A stretch of DNA of 36,554 nucleotides from Flemingiibacterium sp964430755 (GTDB lineage Bacteria; Bacillota; Clostridia; Oscillospirales; CAG-272). Both the position numbers and the translations under genes were made by a program. This document shows, in pieces, positions 26,316-34,151 of the stretch. Positions within the stretch are counted from its first letter, which is position 1, and each line of letters opens with the position of its first letter. The notes beneath the pieces were generated by a model. It searched no databases. It had not been told where the DNA came from and was given only the letters and a program-made list of their open reading frames with translations. Location: the NCBI GenBank assembly GCA_964430755.1, contig CAYSFT010000020.1, forward strand, positions 1 through 36,554. The letters are read 5' to 3'.

Positions 26316-27062
26316 TTAAATGGGGAAATTTCTGTAATACTTCACATATTCGGTCGGTGAGCAGCCATATATGGTTCTGAAGAAGCGCGAAAGATTTTCG
26401 GGAGAGGAAAAGGAAAGGCGGCGCGCTATTTCGGAAATGTGAAGTCCCTCGTGCAAAAGGATGATGATCTCGCGCAGGATAAGCCGTCCGGCATATTGCT
26501 TCGGCGTTTGCTTGTATTCGGCCTTAAAGAGCTTGGAAATGTGAGAATTTGAATAATTGAATCGATTTGAAAGATCGGCATCCTTGAAAACTTCAACGAA
26601 ATTGCTGTCAATATATTTTTTAACTCTCACCGGAAGTGTACCGTCCTCTATCGCACTGGCGCGGAAGATATAGGAAAGAAGCATATCGGTGAGCCTATTT
26701 ATATAAAGCTCCTTGTCTCTGCTTTTTTTAGCATAGGTACGTGTCATTTTCAGTGTGTCTGCAATAAATTCGTCGCTTGAAACATCTATTTCGACAACGC
26801 TGTTTATTTCGGGAAAGGTGTATGCATGGATATACAGCGAATAAAACTTGTCCTGCGGAAGCTCAAGCAGAGAAAAAACTCTGTTTGCCGGGAGTATATA
26901 GAGGTGGTTCTTTTTGAACGGCTTTTCAACTCCGTTAACGGTATAAAACGCAGAACCGCCGAGAGCATAGTATATTATCGAAAAAGGACGGGTTATATTC
27001 GGATAATCCCAACCGATCGGAGTGTAACATTCTCTGAAGGCGCAGACGGAAATGCATCTCAT
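26316..27062 (-). CDS. AraC-family transcriptional regulator
   Basis: A 248-residue regulator. The N-terminal half is a cupin-like sensor domain, and the last 100 or so residues form a double helix-turn-helix AraC DNA-binding domain (DLSNRFNYSNSHISKLFKAE, then ISEIARRLSFSSPENLSRFF). ATG 27062 has AGGAAG seven bases upstream. It is divergent from the glycoside hydrolase gene and is the natural candidate for its activator, presumably responding to a sugar (inference). Confidence 0.92.
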   Translation of the reverse strand: MRCISVCAFRECYTPIGWDYPNITRPFSIIYYALGGSAFYTVNGVEKPFKKNHLYILPANRVFSLLELPQDKFYSLYIHAYTFPEINSVVEIDVSSDEFIADTLKMTRTYAKKSRDKELYINRLTDMLLSYIFRASAIEDGTLPVRVKKYIDSNFVEVFKDADLSNRFNYSNSHISKLFKAEYKQTPKQYAGRLILREIIILLHEGLHISEIARRLSFSSPENLSRFFRTIYGCSPTEYVKYYRNFPI

Positions 27063-27214
27063 AGCAAGGCTTCCTTTCTGTTTTTTTGATGCTGTTTACA
27101 TTTTATCACAAGTTGACCTGCCTGTCAATACCGTGCGGATAATTGAAAGATTTTCCGTTGCTGTATTTTTGTGAATTTTGCGTAAAATTGACAGCCTTTT
27201 TGCACAGTTCTGAT

Positions 27215-27244
27215 ATTCCAATCGGAATGGAAGTGTGCTATAAT
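27215..27244 (+). promoter_or_regulatory. Activator-type promoter of the glycoside hydrolase gene
   Basis: An extended -10 (TGcTATAAT, hexamer 27239-27244) lacks a good -35. In its place is an inverted repeat, attcc...ggaat (27215-27228), a plausible binding site for the divergent AraC regulator. Confidence 0.5.
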
Positions 27245-27304
27245 GTAACTGTAATATATTAAATTTAAGTATATATTCACTTGGGATATAAGGAGAAAAG
27301 ACTT

Positions 27305-29218
27305 ATGATAAAAACAACCGGAAAAAAATTCAGACGCGCTATCCATTTCGATTTTCACACCTCTCCGGGTATCGACAACATCCTCGGAAACTTCGATGCG
27401 GAAAAGTTTGCAGATCAGCTTGCGGCGGCTCATCTTGAATACATAAACATGGCGGCACGCTGCAATATGGGATTCAGCTATTATAACACCAAGGTCGGCA
27501 AAAAATATCCGGGACTCGGTGACCGTGATCCCCTTAAAGAAATTCTCGATGCCTGCCATAAGAGAGGTATCGGCGTTACCGCATATTTCAACATCGGTCT
27601 TGACCACGAAATGGCGGCTGACAATGTCGGTTGGCTGAAGATAAACAAAGAAGGAAAAGTTTACAGGGAAGATAAATTCAATAACTTTTTCAGAATGATG
27701 TGTTACAATTCGCCGTACGGTGAGCATTTCCTCGCCGAGGTTAAGGAGGTCTGCGAATACGATATTGACGGTATCTTCTGCGACTGCTTCCAGGCGGCTC
27801 CGTGTCACTGTCCCGACTGTATGGCAGATATGCAAAAGAGAGGGATTGACGTAAACGACGAGGCTGCCGTCTGCGCATATCAGAACACCGTTAGACTTGA
27901 ACTTGCAGAGAAGGTCAAGGCCACGATGGGCGATAAGCTCGGAAAAATCAAGCTTTACTTCAACGGACTTCCGATGACGGGTATAAACCACACTCATGCG
28001 GAGATCGAATGCCTTCCCTCAGGAGCCTGGGGTTACGATTATTTCAACCACATGGCAGCTTATATGAGAACCAAATTTGAGGATCTTGTTTACATGAGCG
28101 GAAGATTTCAGTCCACATGGGGAGATTTCGGCGGTGTGAAGCCGCTTGCTTCGATGCAGAACGATCTTTACGACGCAATGATGAACAGCTTCGGCATCTC
28201 TTTCGGTGACCATCTGCATCCCGTTGACGGATTTGAAAATGAAGTTGCAAGCCGTATCGGTAAGGTCATGGCGGAAAAGATGCTCTATGAGCCTTACACA
28301 GAGGACTCCCAAAATATTGTGGAGATCGGCGTGCTTATAAAGCCGAATCCCGATGAGGGAGGTATCGAAAGTGAGCCTCTCAAGGGTGCGGCACGTATGC
28401 TCAAGGAGCTCAAGCTCATGTATAACGTATACGATGAGAGCGGTAACTTTGAGGAAACAAAGCTTCTCATCATCGGCGAGGACATCGGCTGCAGTGATGA
28501 GCTCAAGGCACGTCTCAATGAGTACGTAAAGAACGGCGGCAAGATCATCTTCGCAGGTGAGGGTGTTGACCTCGGCAAGGCTGCGGGATTGCTTGACTAT
28601 GTTGAGCTTGTCGGCAAGGATGAAAGCGACAATGCTTATTTCACCTCCCACACAAGCGATATGCGTTATACGATGTACCGTCCGTCGAGAATAATCAAGA
28701 ACATAAGCGGCAAGGAAACTGCACGCTATGTAAAGAATATCCTCAACTTCACCTGGGACGGCAGACAGGCGACATTCTACAGACCGCAGGGTGAGGTGAC
28801 CGATTACAGTGCCGCAGTACTCGGCGAAAACACGGCTTGTGTCTGCTTTGACGTTTTCGGCGCATATATCGACAAGTTCTTCATCGAGCACAGAGATGTC
28901 GTTGACGTGCTCATTAAAGGACTTCTCTCCGAGCGACTTATCGAGAGCACCGAGCTTCCGAAAACCGCGACCGTATCGCTCACAAGGACCGAAACCTGCA
29001 CCGTATTCCACATTAAATCGACCTATCCGGAGATCAAGAGCAGGAGAGGTTACATCGAGGAGCACACATATATGAGAAGCGCAGAGGTGTCGCTCATGGG
29101 CGAATATGAGGTGTACATTCTCCCTGAAATGACCAAGGTTGAAAGGCGATGTGAAAACGGCAGAACCATTTTCAACACGGGAGACATTCTCGGTTACAGA
29201 GCGTTTTTACTTAAATAA
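27305..29218 (+). CDS. Putative glycoside hydrolase (GHL6-like TIM barrel)
   Basis: A 637-residue cytoplasmic protein. The N-terminal 330 or so residues resemble the alpha-amylase/beta-galactosidase-like TIM-barrel family 'hypothetical glycosyl hydrolase 6' (AIHFDFHTSPGI at the first strand; DIDGIFCDCFQ with candidate acidic catalytic residues). A Cys cluster (CHCPDC) follows. Residues about 360-550 resemble a beta-galactosidase trimerisation-type domain (LLIIGEDIGCSDELKARL, NGGKIIFAGEG). There is no signal peptide, so it would act on imported oligosaccharides. ATG 27305 has AGGAG nine bases upstream. The substrate is unknown. Confidence 0.85.
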   Translation: MIKTTGKKFRRAIHFDFHTSPGIDNILGNFDAEKFADQLAAAHLEYINMAARCNMGFSYYNTKVGKKYPGLGDRDPLKEILDACHKRGIGVTAYFNIGLDHEMAADNVGWLKINKEGKVYREDKFNNFFRMMCYNSPYGEHFLAEVKEVCEYDIDGIFCDCFQAAPCHCPDCMADMQKRGIDVNDEAAVCAYQNTVRLELAEKVKATMGDKLGKIKLYFNGLPMTGINHTHAEIECLPSGAWGYDYFNHMAAYMRTKFEDLVYMSGRFQSTWGDFGGVKPLASMQNDLYDAMMNSFGISFGDHLHPVDGFENEVASRIGKVMAEKMLYEPYTEDSQNIVEIGVLIKPNPDEGGIESEPLKGAARMLKELKLMYNVYDESGNFEETKLLIIGEDIGCSDELKARLNEYVKNGGKIIFAGEGVDLGKAAGLLDYVELVGKDESDNAYFTSHTSDMRYTMYRPSRIIKNISGKETARYVKNILNFTWDGRQATFYRPQGEVTDYSAAVLGENTACVCFDVFGAYIDKFFIEHRDVVDVLIKGLLSERLIESTELPKTATVSLTRTETCTVFHIKSTYPEIKSRRGYIEEHTYMRSAEVSLMGEYEVYILPEMTKVERRCENGRTIFNTGDILGYRAFLLK

Positions 29219-29225
29219 GCAAACG

Positions 29226-29256
29226 AAAAGGAGCTGAACGAAAACGGCTCCTTTTT
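29226..29256 (+). terminator. Terminator of the glycoside hydrolase gene
   Basis: The stem aaaaggagc / gctccttttt ends in a T run and lies directly after the stop codon. Confidence 0.85.
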
Positions 29257-29261
29257 CATGC

Positions 29262-29329
29262 TAAACTAACTTCAGCCGCGTCAGCGGCGTTACTGCCGTA
29301 AAAGAAACAATGAAGCCACTGAGCCGCCG
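29262..29329 (+). repeat. Dispersed repeat family A, copy 3
   Basis: This copy matches 2996-3063 and 8443-8512 (ctaacttcagccgc, gaaacaatgaagccac, tgagccgccg). It is immediately followed by an inverted family B copy. Confidence 0.8.
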
Positions 29330-29934
29330 TCGTAGCTGGCGGCGGACGAACGGTTATCGCTGACAAAGCGAGTCCGGAGCCGCAGGCGGAGTTGAGCGCG
29401 AATCGAGCGCAGGCAAGGAAGACGGGGAGCTCGAGGGGTGAGAAAACTGCGTCAGCTGGTGTCTCATCCCTCGAACTTACGCGAAGTTCGAAGCGCAACA
29501 CAAAGAGATTTAATGCATCTTTGTATTCCGGGGATAAAAGTTACTTTTTCGCCCAAAAAGTGAAAGAAAGCAGTTTTTCAAAGTGTACTGCTTCGAGCAT
29601 CGTATCATTCGAGAGGGATGGACACCAGTTGCACAGGTTTCCACCCCTCTCGAGCTCTCCCCCTTTCCTTTGCCGTTGCTCGATTTGCGCTCAGTTCGCC
29701 TGTGGCTCACGATTCGCTTTGTTACGTGTAACCGCTTCACGCCGCCAATTTCATCGGCGGCTATGGTGCTTCATTGCTCCTTTTAGTGCGGTTGCGCTCG
29801 ATTCGCGCTCAACTCCGCCTGCGGCTCCGGATTCGCTTTGTCACGTGTGACCGTTTCTCCACCGCCAGCTACGACGGCGGCTCAGGTGCACCTTTGTTTG
29901 TTTAGTGCAGTTGCGCTTTGGCAGCAAGGAAAAA
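29330..29934. repeat. Large block of family B repeats, both orientations
   Basis: A gene-free stretch of 600 bases. An inverted B copy is at 29330-29420 (acaaagcgagtccggagccg, cggagttgagcgcgaatcga). Two direct copies are at about 29685-29785 and 29790-29900 (ctcaactccgcctgcggctc, attcgctttgtcacgtgtga). Between them lie an inverted pair (gagctcgaggggtgag near 29430 and cacccctctcgagctc near 29642). Short open frames inside lack ribosome binding sites and are read as non-coding. Confidence 0.65.
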
Positions 29935-29974
29935 TAAAAATCAGCCGTATTATTTTTGAACAATACGACTGAAT
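29935..29974 (-). terminator. Terminator of the M24-ASRT-creatininase operon
   Basis: On the minus strand, arms tcagtcgtatt and aatacggctga pair with one G-T pair and are followed by TTTTTATTTTT. Confidence 0.85.
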
Positions 29975-29980
29975 TTTGTT

Positions 29981-30715
29981 TTATACTATTGCGCCATCGA
30001 GGTATTCAAGCGACTTTGTAACCATTTCGTCGCCAAGCTCCTTGTTTGCCTCGCGTGCGCTTTCGGTGAACCAGTGCTTGATGTCGTCAATACGGTCAAG
30101 CTTTACGCAGTCGGGATATAGTGACATCAGTATCGAGCACTCATATTTGCCTGCGTGGTCGTAACCGGTGGCATTCTGTACGGCGGTGCTCATTGTCGGG
30201 ATGACCTTGATCCAGTTGAAAGGATTGTTGTCGCCCTCAAGCTGTTCATAATAATTGGCGTAGCTTTCACTGCCCCACCAACCCTGACCGAGTGTCTTTT
30301 CGAGGTATGCCATGGTTGCTCTCTTTGCCGCCATACGGTAGCAGAGCGTCATCGGCATTTCGCTTTCCTGCTCAAACTGATGGTGAATGAGCACGTATAT
30401 GTTACGGTAACCGGCAGAAAGCATACTCATGAATACGTAATAAACGTAATTTTCAAAAGCAGTTTCCTCAACGTGTACCGTACCGCTCTTACTGTCGCCG
30501 ACAGCATAGCTCGAAGGACTGTAGCTGATCGTCGGAGCGAGCATTATTTCCTTTTTCTGTGCTAACTTTTTTGCAAGTCCCTCGGCAACGAGCGTGTCAC
30601 AGCCGTATGAGCAGTGAGGACCGTGATATTCGACCGTACCTGCCGGGATTACAAGCGGTATTTTGTTTTCCTGAACGTAGTCACGTTCTCTGGGGAATGA
30701 AAAATCAAGTACCAT
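29981..30715 (-). CDS. Creatininase-family amidohydrolase
   Basis: A 244-residue member of the creatininase family (metal-dependent cyclic amide hydrolases, including creatininase and formamide hydrolases). The signature GTVEYHGPHCSYGCDTLVAEG gives metal-ligand Glu, His and Asp residues as in the family's E-x-HGPH-x(4-5)-GxD pattern. I chose ATG 30715 because GAGG lies eight bases upstream; earlier in-frame codons run into the neighbouring gene. It is the last gene of a three-gene operon, 19 bases after the ASRT-like gene. The substrate is not certain: creatinine is one possibility among cyclic amides and sugar-derived amides. Confidence 0.88.
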   Translation of the reverse strand: MVLDFSFPRERDYVQENKIPLVIPAGTVEYHGPHCSYGCDTLVAEGLAKKLAQKKEIMLAPTISYSPSSYAVGDSKSGTVHVEETAFENYVYYVFMSMLSAGYRNIYVLIHHQFEQESEMPMTLCYRMAAKRATMAYLEKTLGQGWWGSESYANYYEQLEGDNNPFNWIKVIPTMSTAVQNATGYDHAGKYECSILMSLYPDCVKLDRIDDIKHWFTESAREANKELGDEMVTKSLEYLDGAIV

Positions 30716-30734
30716 TTTTATGACCTCTCGAAAA

Positions 30735-31094
30735 TCAATAAGCGAGTGTTGTATAGTATGCGAGGTTAGTCTGACGGTTGTCGAGTCTGCCGTACTGAAC
30801 GACGATCTCTGTGTCGCTTTCAAGCTTCATCGCATACTGTATTTCCTTCTCAACGATGTAACCAGACATATCGGACGGCTCGTTCATACGGAAGCATCTT
30901 ACTCTGCCTGCCTCAACAGTCCAGGTGATGCCCTCGTAAGCCGGCTTATCCGTGAAGAACAGCTTTACCTTGATGGTTGCCGTTTTGTCGGAATCGTTTA
31001 CGACTATAACGCTTTCGTGTCCCTTGAGCATACCCTCGCCTTCAGGCGGCAGCTCGCAGTCGGGAATTATCCAGTTTTTCTTTCCGCAAACCAT
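30735..31094 (-). CDS. ASRT-family (sensory rhodopsin transducer-like) small-molecule-binding protein
   Basis: A 119-residue soluble beta-sandwich protein. The pattern WIIPDCELPP, GHESVIVVND, ITWTVEAGRVRCFRMNEP and YAMKLESDTEIVVQYGRLD matches the Anabaena sensory rhodopsin transducer superfamily. Outside Anabaena this family is predicted to bind sugars or related metabolites, and no rhodopsin gene is visible here. It sits between the M24 and creatininase genes with gaps of 2 and 19 bases, which suggests a sensor or ligand carrier for the same pathway (inference). Confidence 0.82.
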   Translation of the reverse strand: MVCGKKNWIIPDCELPPEGEGMLKGHESVIVVNDSDKTATIKVKLFFTDKPAYEGITWTVEAGRVRCFRMNEPSDMSGYIVEKEIQYAMKLESDTEIVVQYGRLDNRQTNLAYYTTLAY

Positions 31095-31096
31095 GA

Positions 31097-32269
31097 TTAA
31101 AACTCCAGTTCAATGATACCCTTTTTGAGGTAATCGGTGTAGGTTTCGATTCCGTTCTTCTTGATTGCAACGCCCTTTTCCCAGCGGCAGCCGAAGGTCG
31201 GGCCGGAGATAAAGGTGTCAACCTGGAAGGTCATGTTTTCTTCGAGGACGTAGTTGCTGTCTGTTTCCATCCAGGGAGTTTCAACCTCGATCATACCTGT
31301 TCCGTGGCAGGGACCGTAAACGTAATTCTTTTCATATCCTGCGTCCTTATACTTCTGGAGGAACGCCTTTGCAACGTCACTTGCCATAACGCCTGCGCGG
31401 AGCTGTTCACCTGTCCACTCATGCATCTGACGGCAGAATTCAACAAGCTCGCGTCTCTCGCCCTCAAGCTTACCCATAACAACGGGCAGACCGATACTCG
31501 GAGAATAACCGTCGATCTTTGCGGAGAGGTTGAGCTGAACGATATCGTTCTTACCGATCTGTCTGTATCTCGAACGGCTGATTGCGTGACGTGTGCTCTC
31601 CTCGCTGAATACGTACATGGGAAGTCCCTCGTATTCCGCACCGTTCTCGTAAATTACTCTCTGTGCAACGCCGACCATCTGAAGCTCGGTAACGCCCGGC
31701 TTTAAGTTCTTGATAACCTCATCGGTTGCAAGCTCGATGATTCTGAAGCCCTCACGGATGCAGGCAAGCTCGTTTTCGCTCTTGATCTTGCGGAGTGCAA
31801 CCATGATATCGTTGCATCTTACGATCTCTGCCTTCGGGAAAGAGTCACAGAGTCCCTCGTGGATCGGGAGTGTGCACTCAACGTAGCTTCCGAGACCGAT
31901 TCGCAGGTTCTCGCCGGTAACGCCGATAGCCTTGAAAACGTCATGGAAGGTGTCAGCCTTGAGTTCGGGATAAGACGGGTCAGCCGACTCGCGGAATTCC
32001 TTAAGTACGAAAACCTTGTCAAGCTTACCGAAGTCCTTACCGAAAACGGCAGACTCGGGACCAACAAGCAGAGCTGCGTCACCGTTTGCGCTGATTGCAA
32101 CGCCGGCACGCTCAAATAAAGGCCAGAAGCCGGAGAAATATCTTGCGTTTGCGTAGTCGCTCTCGGTTGAAACGACGAGCATTACGTCAAGGTTACGCTC
32201 GCGGAGCATTTTGGCTGCTCTCTGGATTCTTTCCTGGTATTCGTAATCGGGGATACAAATTCTGTTCAT
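31097..32269 (-). CDS. Creatinase-like M24 pita-bread-fold protein
   Basis: A 390-residue protein with an N-terminal creatinase-type domain (about 1-150) and a C-terminal pita-bread M24 domain. Of the usual M24 metal ligands the two Asp are missing: they are N247 (VQLNLSA) and S258 (GYSPSIG), exactly 11 residues apart as in the family. H322 (CHGTG) and C-terminal acidic residues are kept. A metal-free enzyme such as creatinase, rather than an Xaa-Pro aminopeptidase, is therefore more likely. GGAGG precedes ATG 32269. It is the first gene of the operon and divergent from an AraC regulator. Confidence 0.88.
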   Translation of the reverse strand: MNRICIPDYEYQERIQRAAKMLRERNLDVMLVVSTESDYANARYFSGFWPLFERAGVAISANGDAALLVGPESAVFGKDFGKLDKVFVLKEFRESADPSYPELKADTFHDVFKAIGVTGENLRIGLGSYVECTLPIHEGLCDSFPKAEIVRCNDIMVALRKIKSENELACIREGFRIIELATDEVIKNLKPGVTELQMVGVAQRVIYENGAEYEGLPMYVFSEESTRHAISRSRYRQIGKNDIVQLNLSAKIDGYSPSIGLPVVMGKLEGERRELVEFCRQMHEWTGEQLRAGVMASDVAKAFLQKYKDAGYEKNYVYGPCHGTGMIEVETPWMETDSNYVLEENMTFQVDTFISGPTFGCRWEKGVAIKKNGIETYTDYLKKGIIELEF

Positions 32270-32303
32270 GTTAAAACCTCCATATATTTTATTTGGTAAT
32301 TTT

Positions 32304-32375
32304 ATTATACAACGATTTTTTTCATTTGTATTTATATAATCGTGAATATTTTTTATAAAATCGTAAATTTATTTA
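32304..32375 (-). promoter_or_regulatory. Operon promoter -10 with upstream AraC-type direct repeats
   Basis: On the minus strand, TATAAT is at 32304-32309 with no clear -35. From about -41 upstream lie two direct repeats of aatcgt-aaat type: 32338-32356 and 32359-32377, 14 of 19 bases matching, period 21. A 21-base phased pair beside an activator-dependent promoter is typical of AraC-family sites. Confidence 0.6.
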
Positions 32376-32404
32376 TTGACATATCAATTTTTTCATGTTA
32401 TACT
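32376..32404 (+). promoter_or_regulatory. Promoter of the second AraC gene (leaderless)
   Basis: TTGACA (32376-32381) and TATACT (32399-32404) are separated by 17 bases. The predicted start of transcription falls at or next to the ATG at 32411. Confidence 0.75.
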
Positions 32405-32410
32405 GAAGCT

Positions 32411-33277
32411 ATGAAATATGTAAGTAAAAAGCTTAATGACTCACTGCTTGTTTCGAGTATCGTAAATCTTCATTTCTTTGAATTCAGCAAGGATTTTTCA
32501 ACGGAGGGTGAAAGGCATCCGTTTTATGAGCTGGTTTTTGTAAATTCGGGGAAGATGTACGTTGAGTCGGAGGATTACACGGGTTATCTTAACAAGCACG
32601 AGATGATAATTCACCGTTCCGATTCGGAACATTCACTGCGGTGCGACGCCGACGGAACGCTCACCGTTATAATCATTGGATTTGAGACAGATTCAACTCT
32701 TCTTGATGTTTTTTCAAAAGAGCCGCTGTCGCTCTCGGACAATCTCATCAAAAAGCTTGCCGAGATAATCAAAGAGGGAAGAAACGTCTTTTTGCCTCCG
32801 TTTAATATTCCCGTTTACGACATGAAAAAAAGAAAGCATCAGATGTTCGGCTCGGAACAGATGCTTCGTATGCTGCTTGAATATTTTCTTATAAGTCTTG
32901 TTCGCGAGTACCGCTTCAACGAAAATACAGAGGAGGGTACAGAGGTGACGGCGGCGATAAACGAGGTTATCGAATATGTCAGCCGAAACTGCCTTGAGAA
33001 GATCACGATTGATGAGCTCTCATTCCTTTTCAGGACGAACCGTTCCACGCTTTGCAAGGAGTTCAAGCGGGTTACGGGAAAATCGGTGGTTGAATATATT
33101 AACGAGCGCAAGTTTGAACTTGCGAAAAGGAAGATTGTTGAATCAAGCGATAATTTCACCAAGATTGCCGAGCAGATGAAATTTGACAGTATTCATTATT
33201 TCACGAGCTTTTTTAAGAAGATGTCGGGGATGACACCGTCCGAATACCGGAAGCGGTATCGCTTGGGGGAAAGGTAA
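32411..33277 (+). CDS. AraC-family transcriptional regulator
   Basis: A 288-residue regulator. The N-terminal cupin sensor (RHPFYELVFVNSGKMYVE) is followed by an AraC double helix-turn-helix (ITIDELSFLFRTNRSTLCKE, then FTKIAEQMKFDSIHYFTSFF). ATG 32411 is chosen over an upstream in-frame GTG at 32342 because the -35 and -10 lie between them and the protein homology starts here. There is no ribosome binding site, which fits leaderless translation. It is divergent from the M24-ASRT-creatininase operon and is its likely regulator, also possibly of itself. Confidence 0.9.
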   Translation: MKYVSKKLNDSLLVSSIVNLHFFEFSKDFSTEGERHPFYELVFVNSGKMYVESEDYTGYLNKHEMIIHRSDSEHSLRCDADGTLTVIIIGFETDSTLLDVFSKEPLSLSDNLIKKLAEIIKEGRNVFLPPFNIPVYDMKKRKHQMFGSEQMLRMLLEYFLISLVREYRFNENTEEGTEVTAAINEVIEYVSRNCLEKITIDELSFLFRTNRSTLCKEFKRVTGKSVVEYINERKFELAKRKIVESSDNFTKIAEQMKFDSIHYFTSFFKKMSGMTPSEYRKRYRLGER

Positions 33278-33302
33278 AACGCTTTCTGCGGCGCAAAGTT
33301 AA

Positions 33303-33375
33303 TTCAAGCCTCGCCCTTTGGGAGAGGTGGCACGAAGTGCCGGAGAGGGCAACTTTGACGGATGAGGGCTTCCTG
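33303..33375. repeat. Intergenic repeat (family D)
   Basis: Left end attcaagcctcgccctttgg, right end gatgagggcttcctgaat, with an inner hairpin (ggcacgaagtgcc). It shares aactttgacggatgagggc with the repeat at 8660-8690. Confidence 0.7.
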
Positions 33376-33383
33376 AATCGGGC

Positions 33384-33427
33384 AAAATGAAAAGCTGTCT
33401 GCGTTTGTTTACAGACAGCATTTTGTT
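33384..33427. terminator. Bidirectional terminator
   Basis: The hairpin gctgtctg / cagacagc is flanked by aaaatgaaaa on the left and attttgttttatt on the right, between the converging AraC and FNT genes. Confidence 0.8.
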
Positions 33428-34057
33428 TTATTCTTCGGTTTTTTCTTTGCCGATGATCAGCTTACCGACCGGGATCAAGAGTCCGCCGATTGCGTTTCCG
33501 ACGGTCATCACGAGAAGATATACAAACGTTTTGAATGTGAAGCTCTGTGCGAGGATGAAATAGAACATATTCGCAACGCAGTGCTCAAACGAGCAGAGGA
33601 TAAAGGTCATAACGGGGAAGATTACGAAAAGCGCACGGACGGTACTCGAACGCTTCTTATACTGATCAACCGCTATGAACATACAAAGTCCGCAGCCGAC
33701 GGCGAGCAGGAGAATACTGATGAGATTATCGTTTAATTTTACATTAACGATCGCGTCCACCTTATCGTGCAGCTTCGGCTCGTAGATACGGGTATACCAC
33801 AGACAGAGAGCGACAAGTCCCGTACCGATGAGGTTTCCGAACCATATGAGCATCAGCGTTCCTATGTACGAGGGTTTGTTCTCAAGGGCGTATCCGACCT
33901 TGCCTGTGAAAAGGTTGAAGCCGAACGCAAGGATGGTCAAAAGACCGATGGAGAAAAGTGCCGCACCGACGACCGGGTTATCGACAGACAGGTAGACCGT
34001 TCCGCCGAGTCCGATGCAAAATCCGGCAAGAATTGCAAGAACTAAGGTTTTTTTCAT
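33428..34057 (-). CDS. Formate/nitrite transporter (FNT) family channel
   Basis: A 209-residue membrane protein with six predicted helices. NLFTGKVGYALE resembles the FNT Omega-loop region, and SFEHCVANMFYF carries the conserved pore His (H159). FNT pentamers move formate, nitrite, hydrosulfide or lactate. At 209 residues it is shorter than usual for the family (about 260-280), mainly at the N-terminus and loops. The start ATG 34057 has only a modest ribosome binding site (AGAGAAG). It has its own promoter. Formate export is plausible in a fermenting anaerobe, but the substrate is not proven. Confidence 0.88.
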   Translation of the reverse strand: MKKTLVLAILAGFCIGLGGTVYLSVDNPVVGAALFSIGLLTILAFGFNLFTGKVGYALENKPSYIGTLMLIWFGNLIGTGLVALCLWYTRIYEPKLHDKVDAIVNVKLNDNLISILLLAVGCGLCMFIAVDQYKKRSSTVRALFVIFPVMTFILCSFEHCVANMFYFILAQSFTFKTFVYLLVMTVGNAIGGLLIPVGKLIIGKEKTEE

Positions 34058-34097
34058 GGTTTTACTTCTCTTTCTTTGTGTAGATTATATTGTTTTT

Positions 34098-34126
34098 ATT
34101 ATACCATAAATATTTTGGTTTTGCAA
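34098..34126 (-). promoter_or_regulatory. Promoter of the FNT gene
   Basis: On the minus strand, TTGCAA (34121-34126) and TATAAT (34098-34103) are separated by 17 bases, with an extended TGG before the -10. Confidence 0.75.
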
Positions 34127-34151
34127 CAATATTTTACAAAATAGTACGCCA

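Noticed and set aside
29392..29850. 152-residue open frame in the repeat block after the glycoside hydrolase
   Set aside because: It is made of family B repeat sequence, has no ribosome binding site and no recognisable domain.
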